Source of the DNA: Hirsutella rhossiliensis
Taxonomy: Eukaryota; Ascomycota; Sordariomycetes; Hypocreales; Ophiocordycipitaceae
Assembly: GCF_020360975.1 (NCBI RefSeq)
Contig: NW_025408670.1
Location: 868,001 to 932,000, forward strand
Direction of reading: 5' to 3'
DNA length: 64,000 bases
The notes beneath the pieces are model-generated. The model was not told the DNA's origin. It made no database searches and was given only the letters and a program-made list of their open reading frames with translations. Below are positions 20,323 to 33,555 of the stretch, piece by piece (within the stretch, counting starts at the first letter, position 1; each line of letters begins with the position of its first letter). Position numbers and translations under genes: made by a program.

Positions 20323-22956
20323 ATGGCGACTGCGCAGGTATCCCCCGATCTTCCCAGACCCTCTTTCGCCAAGGTAGTCGGCTCATCATGTGCCCGGCCG
20401 GCCCTTTCGTCGACCTCCTTCTGTCTGGGCTCGTGCTAATACTTGGAATTCTCCATCTTAGGTAGCCGCTGTTGTTTCAAAGGAGCCCCCATCAGGCCCA
20501 AGTACGGGAAACGATCAAGGTGCGAATGTCAAGCATCAGCCTGGCGCCGCTGCTCCCATTGTCGTTAGCGGTGCGTCGGCCAACGTCGCGTTTTTACGAA
20601 ATGCCTCGCTTTCAAAGCCTGGGGGGCAAGGTACCGCAAGAGAGGGCTCAGCTGCCGCGGAAAGAGTGGCATCGTCGCTGAACGATCTCAAGCTCAGCTC
20701 CAGAGTTCCCAACCTCGTCGTCGACGGCACACCCACTGCGCTTGAACGCCAGCGCGCACTGATCAACAGGGAGAGCGTATCCGACGAATCACAGAAATGC
20801 GACTCGAGTTCAGAGTTGGGGACCAAACCTCCGAGCTTGGACGGCAAGAGCATCACATCTGGGACCACATTTGCCTTGGACGAGAAGGAATCCCTCCGTC
20901 CCGACGACAGTGCAAGCGTCAAGGCCGCTGCCGAGGACGACGATGCCTTTTCTATCCGAGGATCTTTCATAGCCGGTTCTCGGATGAGCTCCGAGGTGGC
21001 CGCTCGCGCCCGTGGTATTCAGCTCGGCGACATTCCCGAGCGTAGGCTGGCGCAGCAAACCCTCGGGATTCCGGGCCATGGGGTTATTACTCCGCAGAGC
21101 TCGGCTTCTGAGCGACCGCCGGCTGTCAACCCGACGATTCCCCTGAGCGTGGAAGGGTCCTCTGACGCCTTAAATGTCATCTACCGCCAGGCGCCGGATG
21201 AGAAGCTGCTTGACGCCTTGTCAAGTCCCCGGGATAGATTTTTCCTGTTAAGGTTGGAGAAAGATGTGATTGACTTTGTGCAAGATTCCAAGTATGCCTG
21301 CTCAGCTCCCCCTTCTGTCCCACTTTGACTGACGTCTCCAGGGAACCGTACATGGACCTGCCTCCCTCCAACTCATTCTGTAGGATGTTGACGCATAAGC
21401 TGGCCGACTACTATCACATGACGCATTCTTTTGAGCCGCATATTGGGTCTGTCCGTATTTTTAGAACGCCATTTTGTCGAGTCCCGCCGTCTCTGGCAAC
21501 CATGGCGCCGCAACCCGCCGCCTCCGCAGGCGGCACTCCGCCTCCTGCTGTCCTGCCCAAGAAGATCATGCGTCGAGGGCAGGACAGTGAAGGTGGGCCA
21601 TTGAGCGCTGGCGCCTCGAAGCCTACCTCGGAATCTGGAAGCGATAACAAAGACGGCAAAGAGAAGCAACCATTTGCGAAAGAGAAGTAAGTGCGCCCAT
21701 TGTGGAGGTGCATGGAGTTGTCCCACTAATTTGTTCCCCAGGCTGTCTAGAGAAGAGAGGGAGGAACTGTACAAGCTGGCTCGAGAGCGCATCTTCGGTA
21801 GTTCGGAAGATAGCGTCCAGGGTATGTCCTTCTACAGACTCCTCGAACCAGCTCACAGACTAACGCGCCCGCAGAGAACGAGGGTGAAAACGGCATGTCT
21901 CGTACCAGCTCAGTCTCTGCCACCAACAAGGCAAACGTCGGAAAACGCGGCAAGGCTGGCAAACAGCGCCGCGACGACTCGGACAGCTTCGACTCGAGAT
22001 ACCAGTACACGCCTTACTGGGGACCGTCACAGCAGACCTGGGTAACCCAACCTCAAGGACAGTTTATGCCTCCGGCAGCTCACGGGCAGTTCAACGGCCA
22101 GCCTGTGCCGGCATATCCTGCACCGGTGCCGCCCGTGTATACTCAGCAGCCGGCTGCGTATCCTGGCTTGTCTGGCATGGCGCCCAGCCCGGCCTACCCG
22201 GCGTATGGGATGCCTCTGGTAAGCACTGACAATCCCGTCTTCCGATTCCATGGCTGACGCTCACAGGGTCCTCCCCAACCCCCTCCTCCGCAGAGGTATC
22301 AGCCCAGTGGCAGCCCGATGATGGCGTACGGCTCGCCCGTTCCGCCCGCTGCTGTGCCGCAGGGCTGGCAGCCGGGCTTCAGCGCCCCGCCCTCCTATCC
22401 CCCCCGGGGACCCGCACCCACGGCATCACAGGCTCAAGCAGGAGGAGTTCCGTATGCATTTGGGCAGCTTCCTGCGAATGCCAACCCGCACGACCCAAAG
22501 AGCCAGCATCCCATCCCAGGAAGCTACAACAGGAATCACGCATTCAACCCAAAGACGCAGTCATTTGTCCCTGGTGGGAATGTCATGCACCCGGTGCAAC
22601 CTCCCCAGCCTCCCTTCACGGCCCCTGGCTCTCACCACGGCAGTCCCCAGATAGGGACTCCCCACCTTGCATACGTCGCATATCAGACAGGCGTCCCTCC
22701 CTCCTACGGGGGAGGCTACGGCATGGCAAGGCAAGGATCAAACACGTCGCTCCCGTCGTACCATGGCCCACCTCACATTCAGCATGTCCCGCTCATGCCG
22801 AGCATGCCCCCTCCACCTCAGCAGATCCCTCAGAATCCCTCGACGCAGATCCCTGGCCGCCCGGCGTGTCCTCAGGGGCCGAACCAGATATATAGTCACT
22901 TACCTACTTACGGCAACCCAGCCTCGTTGCCGCAAAAGCCGGCTTCTGGAGTTTAG
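20323..22956 (+). CDS. R3H-SUZ domain RNA-binding protein
   Basis: Six exons: 20323-20337, 20462-21291, 21342-21686, 21742-21821, 21875-22218, 22267-22956; 767 aa. The introns (48-124 bp) are all GT-AG and each junction keeps frame. Exon 1 encodes only MATAQ. Residues about 270-345 hold an R3H domain (LEKDVIDFVQDSKEPYMDL, NSFCRMLTHKLADYYHMTHS). A SUZ motif follows at about 365-425 (KKIMRRGQDSE ... REEREELYKLARERIFG). The remaining C-terminus is Pro/Gln/Tyr-rich low complexity. This R3H-SUZ order is shared with R3HDM/ARPP21-type proteins and yeast Rbs1-like proteins, which bind RNA or single-stranded nucleic acid in the cytoplasm; the target is unknown. A long pyrimidine-rich leader lies upstream. 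It is convergent with eIF3f, 404 bp between stops. Confidence 0.87.
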
Positions 22957-23360
22957 TGAGCATCAGACCAACGGTGTTCAGGGGTGGGAGCCCATATGGA
23001 CGGCGCTTACGGGCATGACGAGCATTTTGGCGTTATCGGTGGATAGGATGAATTGTCTTTCGAACGGTTTCTTTTCGCAGGCTACCGTTGCCTCTTCCCC
23101 CTTTCTTTTTAGTCGAGGTACAACACATTGGGAGAACCCCTCGATGAAGACTGCACGACGATTGAATCCCATTTCTTCAATACTTTCTCCAGGGCCGACT
23201 TTCGGCCTGCCAACAACGCCATGGTGACTTGTGTTATGGTAGAATACGGTGCCCCATGCCCACCCGTAATGATTCATCATGCAGACAATGCACCGAGTCC
23301 GCGGTCCTTTGTTTGGGCGAGGCTTCATTGGCCTGCTGTATGTTCGACCCCAATCCCGTT
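22957..23360. other. Convergent 3' region, no gene seen
   Basis: 404 bp between the stop codons of the R3H gene (+) and eIF3f (-). It presumably holds both 3' UTRs; no coding signal. Confidence 0.4.
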
Positions 23361-24489
23361 CTAATCCGTGGGTTCCCGGGGTTCCCGAGGCTGACCACCT
23401 CCCCTGCCGCCGCCCCGCCCGCCTCGCTTGCCGCCGCGCTGGTTGCCACCTCGCTCACCGTCGCCCTTGCCCTCGCCGTCTTTTTCGTTGCCTGTCAGGT
23501 TGGCGGTGGCCAATCTCTGAGACAGATCGATCTGAGTGCGGATGGTGTTTGCGAGGTAGCTGACCATAAGCACGTCTTGAATGTGGTTGTTGAAATCATG
23601 CTCGATTTGCGACGTGTCGACCTTGGGCGCCAGAGACAGAGCGCTCATCAGGTGCTGTCCCAGAGCGTTGTTGGGCTCCTCTTCCTCGTCCAGCACACCG
23701 TTTGCCCACTCGCTTACCCGGTCCAGGAGGCCCAGGGTCTGCTCGATTGACCGGCCCAAGCCCTCGATGTCTGATACCAGAGGCGCAGTCCGGGACTCGA
23801 GATTCTGCGCGCTGCCAAGGGTCTCGAGGGCGCTCCTGTCGGCATCGCCATAGAGCATCTTGTGGGGGACCTGGATGAACAGACAGCTCTCGGCTGCCCG
23901 CTCGGCGTTGACGGCAACTGGAGCGCTGATGTAGCATTTCGTCTGGATGTCCTCGCCCGGCTCGGTCGAGATGGTCAGGTGGATGGCGGGATGCGGGAAC
24001 GTGCCCGTCTCGGGACTGCCGAAGAAGTTTTGGATCAAGGCGCTGAAGCTGTTGAGTTCGTGGGAAGTCGTGTACCACCCGAGCAGGGACTCGCGCGGGG
24101 AGGCCTTGAGGGTCAAGGCGAGCATGTTCTTTTGGTATTCGACGTCCACCTCGACTTGATCCTCCTCTTCGGTGTGCGGGATGGCGAAACAAGAGCGGAC
24201 CTCGACTTCGGTGCCGTCTTCGGACCGGGTGCCGACCAAGGCGCCGATGACTCGGGTTGACTGGGCATTCTCGCGGATGTCCCTTCGCACAGCGTGATCG
24301 AGAATCGAGAGGACGGCCTTTGGAGACAAGATGTTAGACTCGTCGCCTCTCATCTAGCGCGCAACGGGGAGGAGGAGGTACCTGCGGCTGGATGTTGACG
24401 CTGAGCGGGGCGATGTTAGTCTGGAGGCCAACGTTGCTATGAGCCAGCGGGCGCGCGAGATGTATGAAGCGCTCGGTAGCGGCAGCCAT
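23361..24489 (-). CDS. Translation initiation factor eIF3 subunit F
   Basis: Minus strand, two exons: 24489-24382 and 24317-23361 (intron 64 bp, gtacct...caaag); 354 aa. Exon 1 gives [19 protein letters not shown] and [12 protein letters not shown]; exon 2 begins [13 protein letters not shown]. An MPN domain spans residues about 20-155 ([47 protein letters not shown]). Family members lack the metal-binding JAMM residues, and none is evident here. The C-terminal MPN-partner region contains [38 protein letters not shown] and [26 protein letters not shown]. The end is an RGG/Gly-rich tail. It belongs to the eIF3 complex and acts in cytoplasmic translation initiation. It is head-to-head with UTP25, 371 bp between starts, a pairing of translation and ribosome-biogenesis genes. 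Confidence 0.95.
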
Positions 24490-24860
24490 GCTGGGCAGAA
24501 ATCTCAACGAGCGTCGTGGGAGGGGGAGGGAAGACGTGCGTATCGCGCGGGTTTGGGCTGGGCGGCCGCGTTGTCGTTCTCGCTTCCAACGCCTCCAAAT
24601 TTCGCCGATTTTGTGGTTTGCAAGGGTTGGCGGCTCCGGCTGGGGTTGTGCGCACCTGATAAGCGGCGATAACAACTGTGGCGCAGGAGCATGTCTACCC
24701 CCGCCATGATGTGGCTGGAGAAGGCTGCTCTGGCGAGGCTGAAGGCCCAAATGGGATTTTTCCAAAAGTCTCTGGCGCGATCGGCCACGACGACTGACAA
24801 TACACTGCAACTCTGGCAGCTTTTTTCTCGTCTTTTCTTAACCGCGTCACTCTAGCTCAC
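24490..24860. promoter_or_regulatory. Divergent promoter eIF3f / UTP25
   Basis: 371 bp between divergent ATGs at 24489 (minus) and 24861 (plus). It serves two genes of the translation and ribosome-assembly programme. No TATA box or named motif could be assigned with confidence. Confidence 0.5.
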
Positions 24861-27143
24861 ATGGCGCCCCGTGGAAGAGGCGGTGGTTTTCGGGGGCGGG
24901 GGTCCCGTGGTATGGGTGGAAGGGGTAGGGGAAGGGGAAGAGGAAGGGGATCAACTCGGTTTGGTCCTACACGACGATTTGACGGAGACCGATTGGCAGA
25001 CCAAGATGAGTACGTGGAGAAAGTCCCTTGAAATTCTACCATGAGGGAATCAAAGTCTGAAGACCTTCACAGAATGGACGATTCAGAGCTTGAGAGCAGC
25101 TCTGATGATGCGCAGGAGGAAGACTTGGACTCGGCAGTCTCGGAAGACGGTGACGATGAGGAGCCGCCCTCACGTCCTTACATGGCTCTGCTGCAAAGCT
25201 TGAACGAGTCCAGTAACCCGAAAGCCAAGAGGCGGAAGCTGGAACATCCAGCTTCGCCCCAGCAAGCTCCCAGCTCGCTGTCCCATCAACGTGAGAATGG
25301 AGATGATGAGGAGCCTGAAGACGTCGACAAGGCGGACGAGGAAGAGGAGCCCACTGTGGACCCCGACGAGCAACCGCAAAGTGATTCGGATTCCGAAGAC
25401 GGAGATGCCTCCGCAGATCCCTTTGATGCTCACATCGCCCAGCCTGACAAGTCGAGCGTCGCAAAGTCGGTGCAGGCAGTCAAGGATGGGCAGTGGACGA
25501 CGAAGCGGGCGCTCATCCAATCATTGCGGACAACATTAATGTCTCCTGGACTTGAAAGTGCATTGGAGGTTCCTGAGAGTGTTGCACAAGTGGATGCCCT
25601 CAAACTTAAGCAAAAGTTGAGGGAGACAGCCAGCACAAAGATGAGCAACCTCGATGCAAGCCAACGAGCACTCATGCCTCTGCTCTTCGAGTATCGAGAT
25701 GTACTGCATTGCGACCGGACAGTGGCGAACTCCCACGGCCTTCGTCAACTAGTTTGTCTTCATGCTCTCAACCACGCCTTCAAGTGCGATTTTCACCTTG
25801 CAACAGGACCTTGGCAATGGCTCAACTAACCACACCATAGGACCCGAGACCGCGTCATCAAGAACAACTACAAACTCGCCAAGGAGAGAGAAGACACAGA
25901 CCTCGAGTTCCGGGACCAGGGCTTCACCCGCCCCAAAGTGTTGTTCCTCCTCCCCACCCGGAACTCGTGTACGCAAATGGTCAACATTATTCGAGAACTG
26001 TGTGAGCCTGAGCAGCAGGAAAACCGCAAGCGGTTCGAGGAGTCCTATGTCGAAAAGAGCTCCAGTTTTGGGGACGATCGGCCTGCCGACTTTAAAAACC
26101 TGTTCGAGGGCAACGACGACGACATGTTCCGCATCGGCGTCAAGTTCACGCGCAAAACCATAAAGTACTTTGCCCAATTTTACAACTCGGACATTCTCTT
26201 GGCCAGCCCCCTGGGTTTGCGCATGGCCATGGGGTCCGAGGAGGACAAGAAGAAGCCAGACTTTGACTTTTTGAGCTCGATTGAATTGGTCGTTGTGGAT
26301 CACGCCGACGCGCTCTTGATGCAAAACTGGGAGCACGTCGAGTACATCTTTGAGCACCTCAACAAGCAGCCCAAGGACGCTCACGGTTGCGACTTTAGTC
26401 GCGTGCGGCATTGGTACCTGGATGACATGGCCAAGTTCTTCAGGCAAACAGTTGTCCTTTCGGCCTTTAATACCCCCGAGCTGTCAGAGCTGGCGAGGCT
26501 GCACTGCCACAACTGGGCCGGCAGAGCGCGGCTGCAGCCTGAGTATCCGGGGGCCATTCTGCAGCTCGGGATCAAGGTCAAGCAAGCGTTTTCGCGGTTC
26601 CAGTCATCGTCTGTGGACAATGACCCCGATGCCCGGTTTGAGTACTTTGTCTCGGCCATTGTTCCTACGCTCGTCAAGCGGGCCAAGGACTCGACCGGCA
26701 CGCTGCTCTTCGTCCCCTCCTACCTCGACTTTGTCCGGGTGCGCAACTACTTTGCAAACTCGCCCACGGTCAGCAGCGTCACCTTTGGCGCCATTTCCGA
26801 GTACACGGACGTGCCCGAGGCATCGCGCGCGCGGTCGCATTTCCTGTCGGGGCGGCATCGCGTCCTCTTGTACACGGAGCGGGCGCATCACTTTCGGCGC
26901 TATCAGCTCAGGGGCGTGCACAGGGTGGTGTTCTACAGCCTGCCGGATAACCCCATCTTCTATCGGGAGATTGCGGGGGAGTATCTGGCCAAGAGCGAAC
27001 AGGACCTAAGGATCGAGCCCGGGCAGGGGACGGTACGCGTCATGTTCTCCAGGTATGATGTGATGAAGCTGGAGAGAGTGGTGGGCTCCAAGAGGGTCGC
27101 GAAGATGATGCAGGAGCGAGGTGACACATTTGACTTTGTTTGA
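24861..27143 (+). CDS. UTP25: U3 snoRNA-associated protein 25 (UTP25 / DEF homolog)
   Basis: Three exons: 24861-25009, 25073-25783, 25841-27143 (introns 63 and 57 bp, GT-AG); 720 aa. Exon 1 is an RGG-rich N-terminus ([14 protein letters not shown], then GRGRGRGRG). Exon 2 adds a long acidic segment ([27 protein letters not shown]) and [12 protein letters not shown]. The C-terminal two-thirds is the degenerate DEAD-helicase-like UTP25 domain: [109 protein letters not shown]. The protein is a nucleolar small-subunit processome component needed for 18S rRNA maturation in yeast. As is usual in this family, canonical Walker A and DEAD motifs are absent. The second junction (AA|G ACC) fits family sequence well. 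Confidence 0.93.
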
Positions 27144-27367
27144 ACAGCCAAATCGAGGGTTCATCTTGATAGAAACCCTGTTCTTAATCCAACATGGTCT
27201 CTTGGCTGTGTGGAGGGCTCGTCGCTCCATAGCATTAGCGTTCCGAGAGATAAAAGTACACTTGCTGTAAACGACTCCAACAGAATGGTTCAATCGTCAC
27301 TGCGCTCACTTCCCTTTGTACACTGCGCGCCTTTGAACCAACAAGCACCCCGTGATTTATATTTCCG

Positions 27368-28143
27368 CTATCTCTTGGTACCCATGGGCCACCACCCTGA
27401 CCGTCCAGACTCTCCGGCCGCCTTCTTGACAGAGTCTGGGACGATATCACCAGCCATTTTCTGCACCGCTGCGCTCTCCCTGGCGGCCATCTTTGCAGCC
27501 TCAGGGCTTTCCACCTCTGGCGTCGTGTCGGGATCTGCCGTATCAAGGGCCATGAAGCGCCGCACCATCTTCTCCAATTCGTCTTCGCCGCGGAGCCTCG
27601 TCACCTTTTGGACGTTTTTCAGGGTAAGCGGCGTAGACACCCTTCCCAGCAGGCGGTCCCTGGCCAGCGTCTTGGCCGCCATCATGAAGCGCGAGTCCTT
27701 GGGCCCGTCGACGAACTCGAGGATGGCGCTCTCGCCCTGGTCGTAGGTGTTTTTCGACTCGGTGCGCACGACGCGGGTGTAGCCGCCTTCTCTCGGGAGA
27801 TAGCGTGTGCGCAGCTCGCCAAGAAGCTTTGGGAGGTGAACATTTGGTGTCTACCGGTTTTCCTTGTTAGTGAGCTTCGGGTCCCATGGCCGCGGGTCTG
27901 CCTCGCGATTGTTGGGGGGCCACGAACATAGAGGATGCCCTGTGCAGCCCTCCGGCTGGGCTCATTGTTTTTCTTTGCGAGCGTGATAAGCTTCTCGGCC
28001 ATGCGTTGCGCCTCCTTGGCCTTTGCGTAGGTGGTCTGTATGTGCTCGTACTGCACCAGTTGCGTGACCAGGCCGCGCAGCAGGGCCATGCGCGCAGACG
28101 AGTTGCGGCTGAGATGCCGGTACTTGACCGTGCCTCCAGCCAT
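27368..28143 (-). CDS. Mitochondrial large ribosomal subunit protein bL17m (yeast MRPL8)
   Basis: Minus strand, two exons: 28143-27928 and 27850-27368 (77-bp intron); 232 aa. The start MAGGTVKYRHLSRNSSAR, followed by MALLRGLVTQLVQYEHIQTT, AKEAQRMAEKLITLAKK and RRAAQGILY, is the bacterial L17 core. Exon 2 continues TPNVHLPKLLGELRTRY, REGGYTRVVRTESK, ESAILEFVDGPKDSRFMM, then a fungal C-terminal extension with LTLKNVQKVTRLRGEDELE. It is a component of the mitoribosome large subunit. The intron donor is GTTCGT rather than GTRAGT-like; a ctcactaac branch-like element and a TAG acceptor support it, and family sequence fixes the junction TAT|ACA. It is divergent from the Mic12 gene, another mitochondrial gene, 401 bp away. 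Confidence 0.93.
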
Positions 28144-28544
28144 TGTCGCTGCTGGCTCTCGAGGGATCGGTGGGGAATTGAGCCTGGAGGAGAATGTGAG
28201 AATTGGAACTGCTCTCTCTCAGCCTTAGGCGAAAAGGCGCTCTCCTCGTGAGCGACTGGCAGACATGAGGTTTTGCTTAGTCAGGATCTTTTTTCTTCTG
28301 CTTCCAACTTGGCCAGGCGCCGAGCGGCTCGACCCAGCTGTCGTCGACTCCGCTACGCCAACCACACCAAGAGACAAGCATCTGCTGTTGCCCTGTCACT
28401 GGGGGAGCTTCTGAGCTTAGACACAACATGAAAAACCACGCATAAGTCGCCAAAAAGCAGACATATTGGCCCTTTGCGCATCACGCAGCTCTCGCGCGGC
28501 TCCGCTCCCAACACGCCGCTTTTGGAGCTGTAACTGACATCATC
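28144..28544. promoter_or_regulatory. Divergent promoter bL17m / Mic12
   Basis: 401 bp between the starts of two nuclear genes for mitochondrial proteins. A shared regulatory region is likely from layout alone; no specific factor site could be named. Confidence 0.5.
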
Positions 28545-29476
28545 ATGGGCTTCGCTACCGGTTTTGTACGCAGGCAATCTTCTTTGAACAAACGCAGCCT
28601 CGCTTGGCCGCAACGGGCAGACTGACCAAGCCTCTACAGACCGGTGGCGTCACTCTGACCCTTTCCCTCGCCTACCTCTCGGTGCTTGCTCACCAACGCA
28701 ACCGCGAGGAGCAGAGCCGATCTCTGCGCGCCCAGGCCCTTACTCTGCAGAGCATCGTCAGCCCGATCCCGCAGCCGCTGCCCCCTTCTCGCGCCGAGGT
28801 TGCTGCCGCCCAACGAGCGGCCTCCATTGAGAGCGCCAAGGACCGATGGAACGACGAGGTTGAGAACGCGGTGCGGTGGATGCAGAAGACGGACTGGACG
28901 GGGATTCGGGAGGGCCTCGAGGCTCGCGTCGCTACCCTGTGGACCAAGGCGTTTGGGGAGATGGCAGAGGAGGCGGACCGGGCGGGCGACAAAGTCGAAC
29001 CCTTGGCCAGGACGGCCAAGTCTACCGCTGGAGAGGCCGGGAACAGCATTTCGGCAGCTGCCAAGAGCGCCTTTGGCCGGGCAAAGGAGGCCGGCTCGCG
29101 GGCTGAGTCTGCGGTCCAAGGCAAGGCACTGGATGCTAAGATTGTCGGTACAAGGGCCATTGCAGAGGCAGAGGACGAGGCAAAGAACACGGCAGCCGGG
29201 GCGCAGGGCGTCATCGCCTCGGCACTTGAAAAGGGTAGAGACAAGGCTCAGGCCATGGTGGGCAAGGTCAAGACGGCCGTGGGCATGACCGAGGACGAGG
29301 CAGCAGGTACAGCTACAGAAGTCGTCGGTGGCAAGGAACCGAACCCCGTGCAGAGGGCTCTGCAGCAGCGATACGAGAGGGCCGATGCCAAGGTGAACCG
29401 GAACGTGGCCGAGGTGTTGAGGGAGAGGTACATGCCGATGGACCAGCGCGACAACACGGTGCTGCGAGGGTTATAG
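28545..29476 (+). CDS. MICOS complex subunit Mic12 (AIM5-like)
   Basis: Two exons: 28545-28565 and 28640-29476 (74-bp intron, GTACGC...CAG); 285 aa. The short first exon gives MGFATGF, joined to TGGVTLTLSLAYLSVLAHQRNREEQ, a single N-terminal membrane segment. Then comes LRAQALTLQSIV, the conserved Mic12/AIM5 block, with WNDEVENAVRWMQKTDWTGIREGLEARV around residues 80-110. The rest is Ala/Glu/Lys-rich helix without further domains. Mic12 links the Mic10 subcomplex to Mic60 at cristae junctions of the inner mitochondrial membrane. Starting at 28604 instead would lose the MGFATGF element, which matches the family. Confidence 0.87.
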
Positions 29477-30512
29477 AAGTGTAGCGAAAGCAGGCCATGA
29501 GAGTTTTGTCAGAGTACAGATGCCGCTCATCATGTTAGAATATAGCCCAGTTTCGTTGACACGAGTGCCTCGCTGAAGATACGGGGAGGCACGTTCAAGC
29601 GACGTGAACATGGCTCGACTGTTGAAGCGTCTGGGTCGTCTTGAGGAAGGCGTACTGATGATGGCTTGGGTTAGGAAGCCCCGTGGTGGCATTGGCTCGA
29701 GTTCTGATTTCTTGACCACGGTGAAGCTCAGAAAGTCGCCATGCACTCACTATAGCCGTGATGAGTTTCGCTCGCGCGCCTCAAAGCACGGTGGGGGCGG
29801 CTTCAGATTGTCCGTCGACGGGCGGTGACGGGATCCCATGTAGTAAGTAGTAAGCCTCGCGGCACCCGAACGGCACAGTCAGTCGCCTTACGTGGGAATC
29901 TGTGCTTGTTACTGCAGAGTGACGGACCAGGCCCAGCCTTTGGGTGGCTGTTGATGCTGCGGCTGCTATGTAGGTAGTCACGAGGACCAGCCGCTGACTA
30001 GAGTCGGTAGATAAGACATGTTATCGCTTGTCCGGACCCGTCGAGCCCGGTCGGCATGCTCATTAGCAAACGCTGCCTGCTGATTGGTTCGGGCGGACAG
30101 TGACGGTGCGCCGGCGCCACAGGGCGACCCGAGGCTTGGGGGCTAGAAAACATCAAACGCTGCGTGAGAAGGGGGCAAGACTTTTTTGTTCCTGTTGCAT
30201 ATTCTTGGTTCCCTCACCGATCAAGCCAGGCATTTTTGTTTCTTTCTCGTCTTGCGTCCGTCGGACTCCTCAATCGCCTCTACTCGTGCCCTCTGGACCC
30301 TGCGACGGTTTAGGTTTTTCCCTCCTCTCGAAACACCACCACCACCACCGCTCTCGGACAAAGAGCCCCACCGCCTAGGACGCTCGACGCCACGTCATCC
30401 GCAGAGACAATCCCCCATCGCGAGCATCAGAACTCGCTGATTGCGGCCGTCGCTTTCTCACACTCTTGACAAAGCCCAATTGAGAGAGGGAACCTCCCCC
30501 TGCGCAACCACC
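29477..30512. other. Intergenic region with 5' leader of HEM2
   Basis: About 1.0 kb between the Mic12 stop and the HEM2 start. From about 30170 to 30512 it is pyrimidine-rich, typical of a fungal promoter or 5' UTR. No additional gene is supported. Confidence 0.45.
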
Positions 30513-31744
<1,232 letters not shown>

Positions 31745-33514
31745 AGACGGGCATTAAAGAGGGGGGACGGCAACGTACGGGCTACATGACGGCGTTAAGG
31801 GAGTCGAGGATTGGCGACAGGTGAAAAAGAGGTGCTTTTTTGGAGGAACTTTGGCTTGGGTGCTTGTTTCTTTCGTTTCAACCGTGCTTGGTCGACTGAT
31901 GTAGGCCAAGATGAGAGGGGGTGATACCATAGCGTACCGGGCCGGCACAGTGCATCCAATCTACGACCTGGTCACGCGGGCGTCATGTTGCTGCGTCAAT
32001 CGGGACGGCGTGGCTGTCGTGCTTTCCGAAGGCGACAGGGGCAAAGAGAGGCAAATCTGAACGCTTCCAGGTTTCTTAATGGAGAGGCCTTTCAGGGGTG
32101 GGGCGGCGGCTCGCGTAGCTGTTCGTATAGACGCGGTGAAGGTGAGCGGAGATGATGGACATTCGGCTCGGTCGACCTAATCAGAGGAAGCGAGCATGGC
32201 CAGGAAGCTCAAGAGGTCTGCACGTCATAATGTACCACGGGATTATTGTGCAAGATTTATTTTCCGAGGCCTTGTCCCATGCCTGCTGAGAATGGTCATC
32301 TACGGCAGTTTCCTGTGCAGTGCAGCCGGTTCCTGGTCACAACAAGAGGGATGATGTAACTTAGTAGTCTCGAATATCGGGTATCCGCATGTCAAATCAA
32401 TGATTTGAATTGGTCGAATTCAATTCGGGGCAGCATGTAATGCACGCAGGTATGTATGCCTGGTTGGCCAACCCAGCGCTCGGTACTCGAAATGCAACCT
32501 GGCCTGATGATCTTTGCCGCGAGTGCATGCATCAGACAGTGTCGCCGTCGCAGCTGGATCGAGCGCCACCGGGCCCTGCCAACGGGACGATTGTACGAAT
32601 ATGTACCGGTATGTTTTGTGGGTGCGGCTCCGACATTGGCAGCGTCTTTTATTAGCTTTGTAAACCAACCTACCTAGTCCTTCCTGGGCAAGGCAAGAAT
32701 AAGGTCAGACGCCTGAATCGTTTCAGATGTATGTGCAGCATCGAGGAAACAAAGCAAAAGGGGAAGAAAAAAGCAAAGCATGAAAAGAATCCCAAGGGTG
32801 GCATGCGACGTTTTCTTTCTCTCCTTCCTCCATCCTAGGTACGTCGGCTGGACGTGTGCCTTGGAGGTTAGATCCGAAACTCCCGGCACATCATGCAAAG
32901 GGACGGAGGAGGGACGGGAGGGCAGATCCGATGGTGCGGCGAGAAGATACCGGGACTCGGATGATGGTCTGTAGATTCATTTAGAGCAAAGTACTGATGA
33001 GTATGAACTCGTCATATATTCGAGATTTGATAATAAAAGGTGGACAAGATGGCAAAAGCTTACTTTGAGCGAGAGACAGACCGACAAGGGGCCGACGCCA
33101 TGACGACCGCGTGTGCCAGGCCGGTCGTCGTGAGTTTTTGCACAGACAGGCTCACGTCCACTCCTACACACACATTCATACCAAATAGGTAGGTATTCCG
33201 TACTGTATGTCGGTATGGCACGAGATTGGACGGTTGGTCTGCAGCCTCGATGAGCTGACTTGCTAACAAAGCAAATAGTATGACATTTGCTCGCCGGAGA
33301 ATTCGTTGCTTGGGTGGATGCTCGAGCATGACCAATCGCGGGGCCGCAGACTAAAAGTTGACGTTCGATTTGGGTTGTTGCAGATCCCGGCGATGCATCT
33401 GCGTCGGGCCCCTTGTTTGCTAGTGTGTCCAGGCTCGCATCCTCAGCCATACGGGAGCAGCTGGGAAACGGCATCGGTTTCAGACGATCCAGATGCGGTC
33501 GATATTCCCGTCTC

Positions 33515-33515
<1 letters not shown>

Positions 33516-33551
<36 letters not shown>
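33516..33551. repeat. (CA)n microsatellite
   Basis: About 18 perfect CA units, followed by interrupted CACT/CACG repeats to about 33580. Non-coding; likely length-variable. Confidence 0.95.
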
Positions 33552-33555
<4 letters not shown>

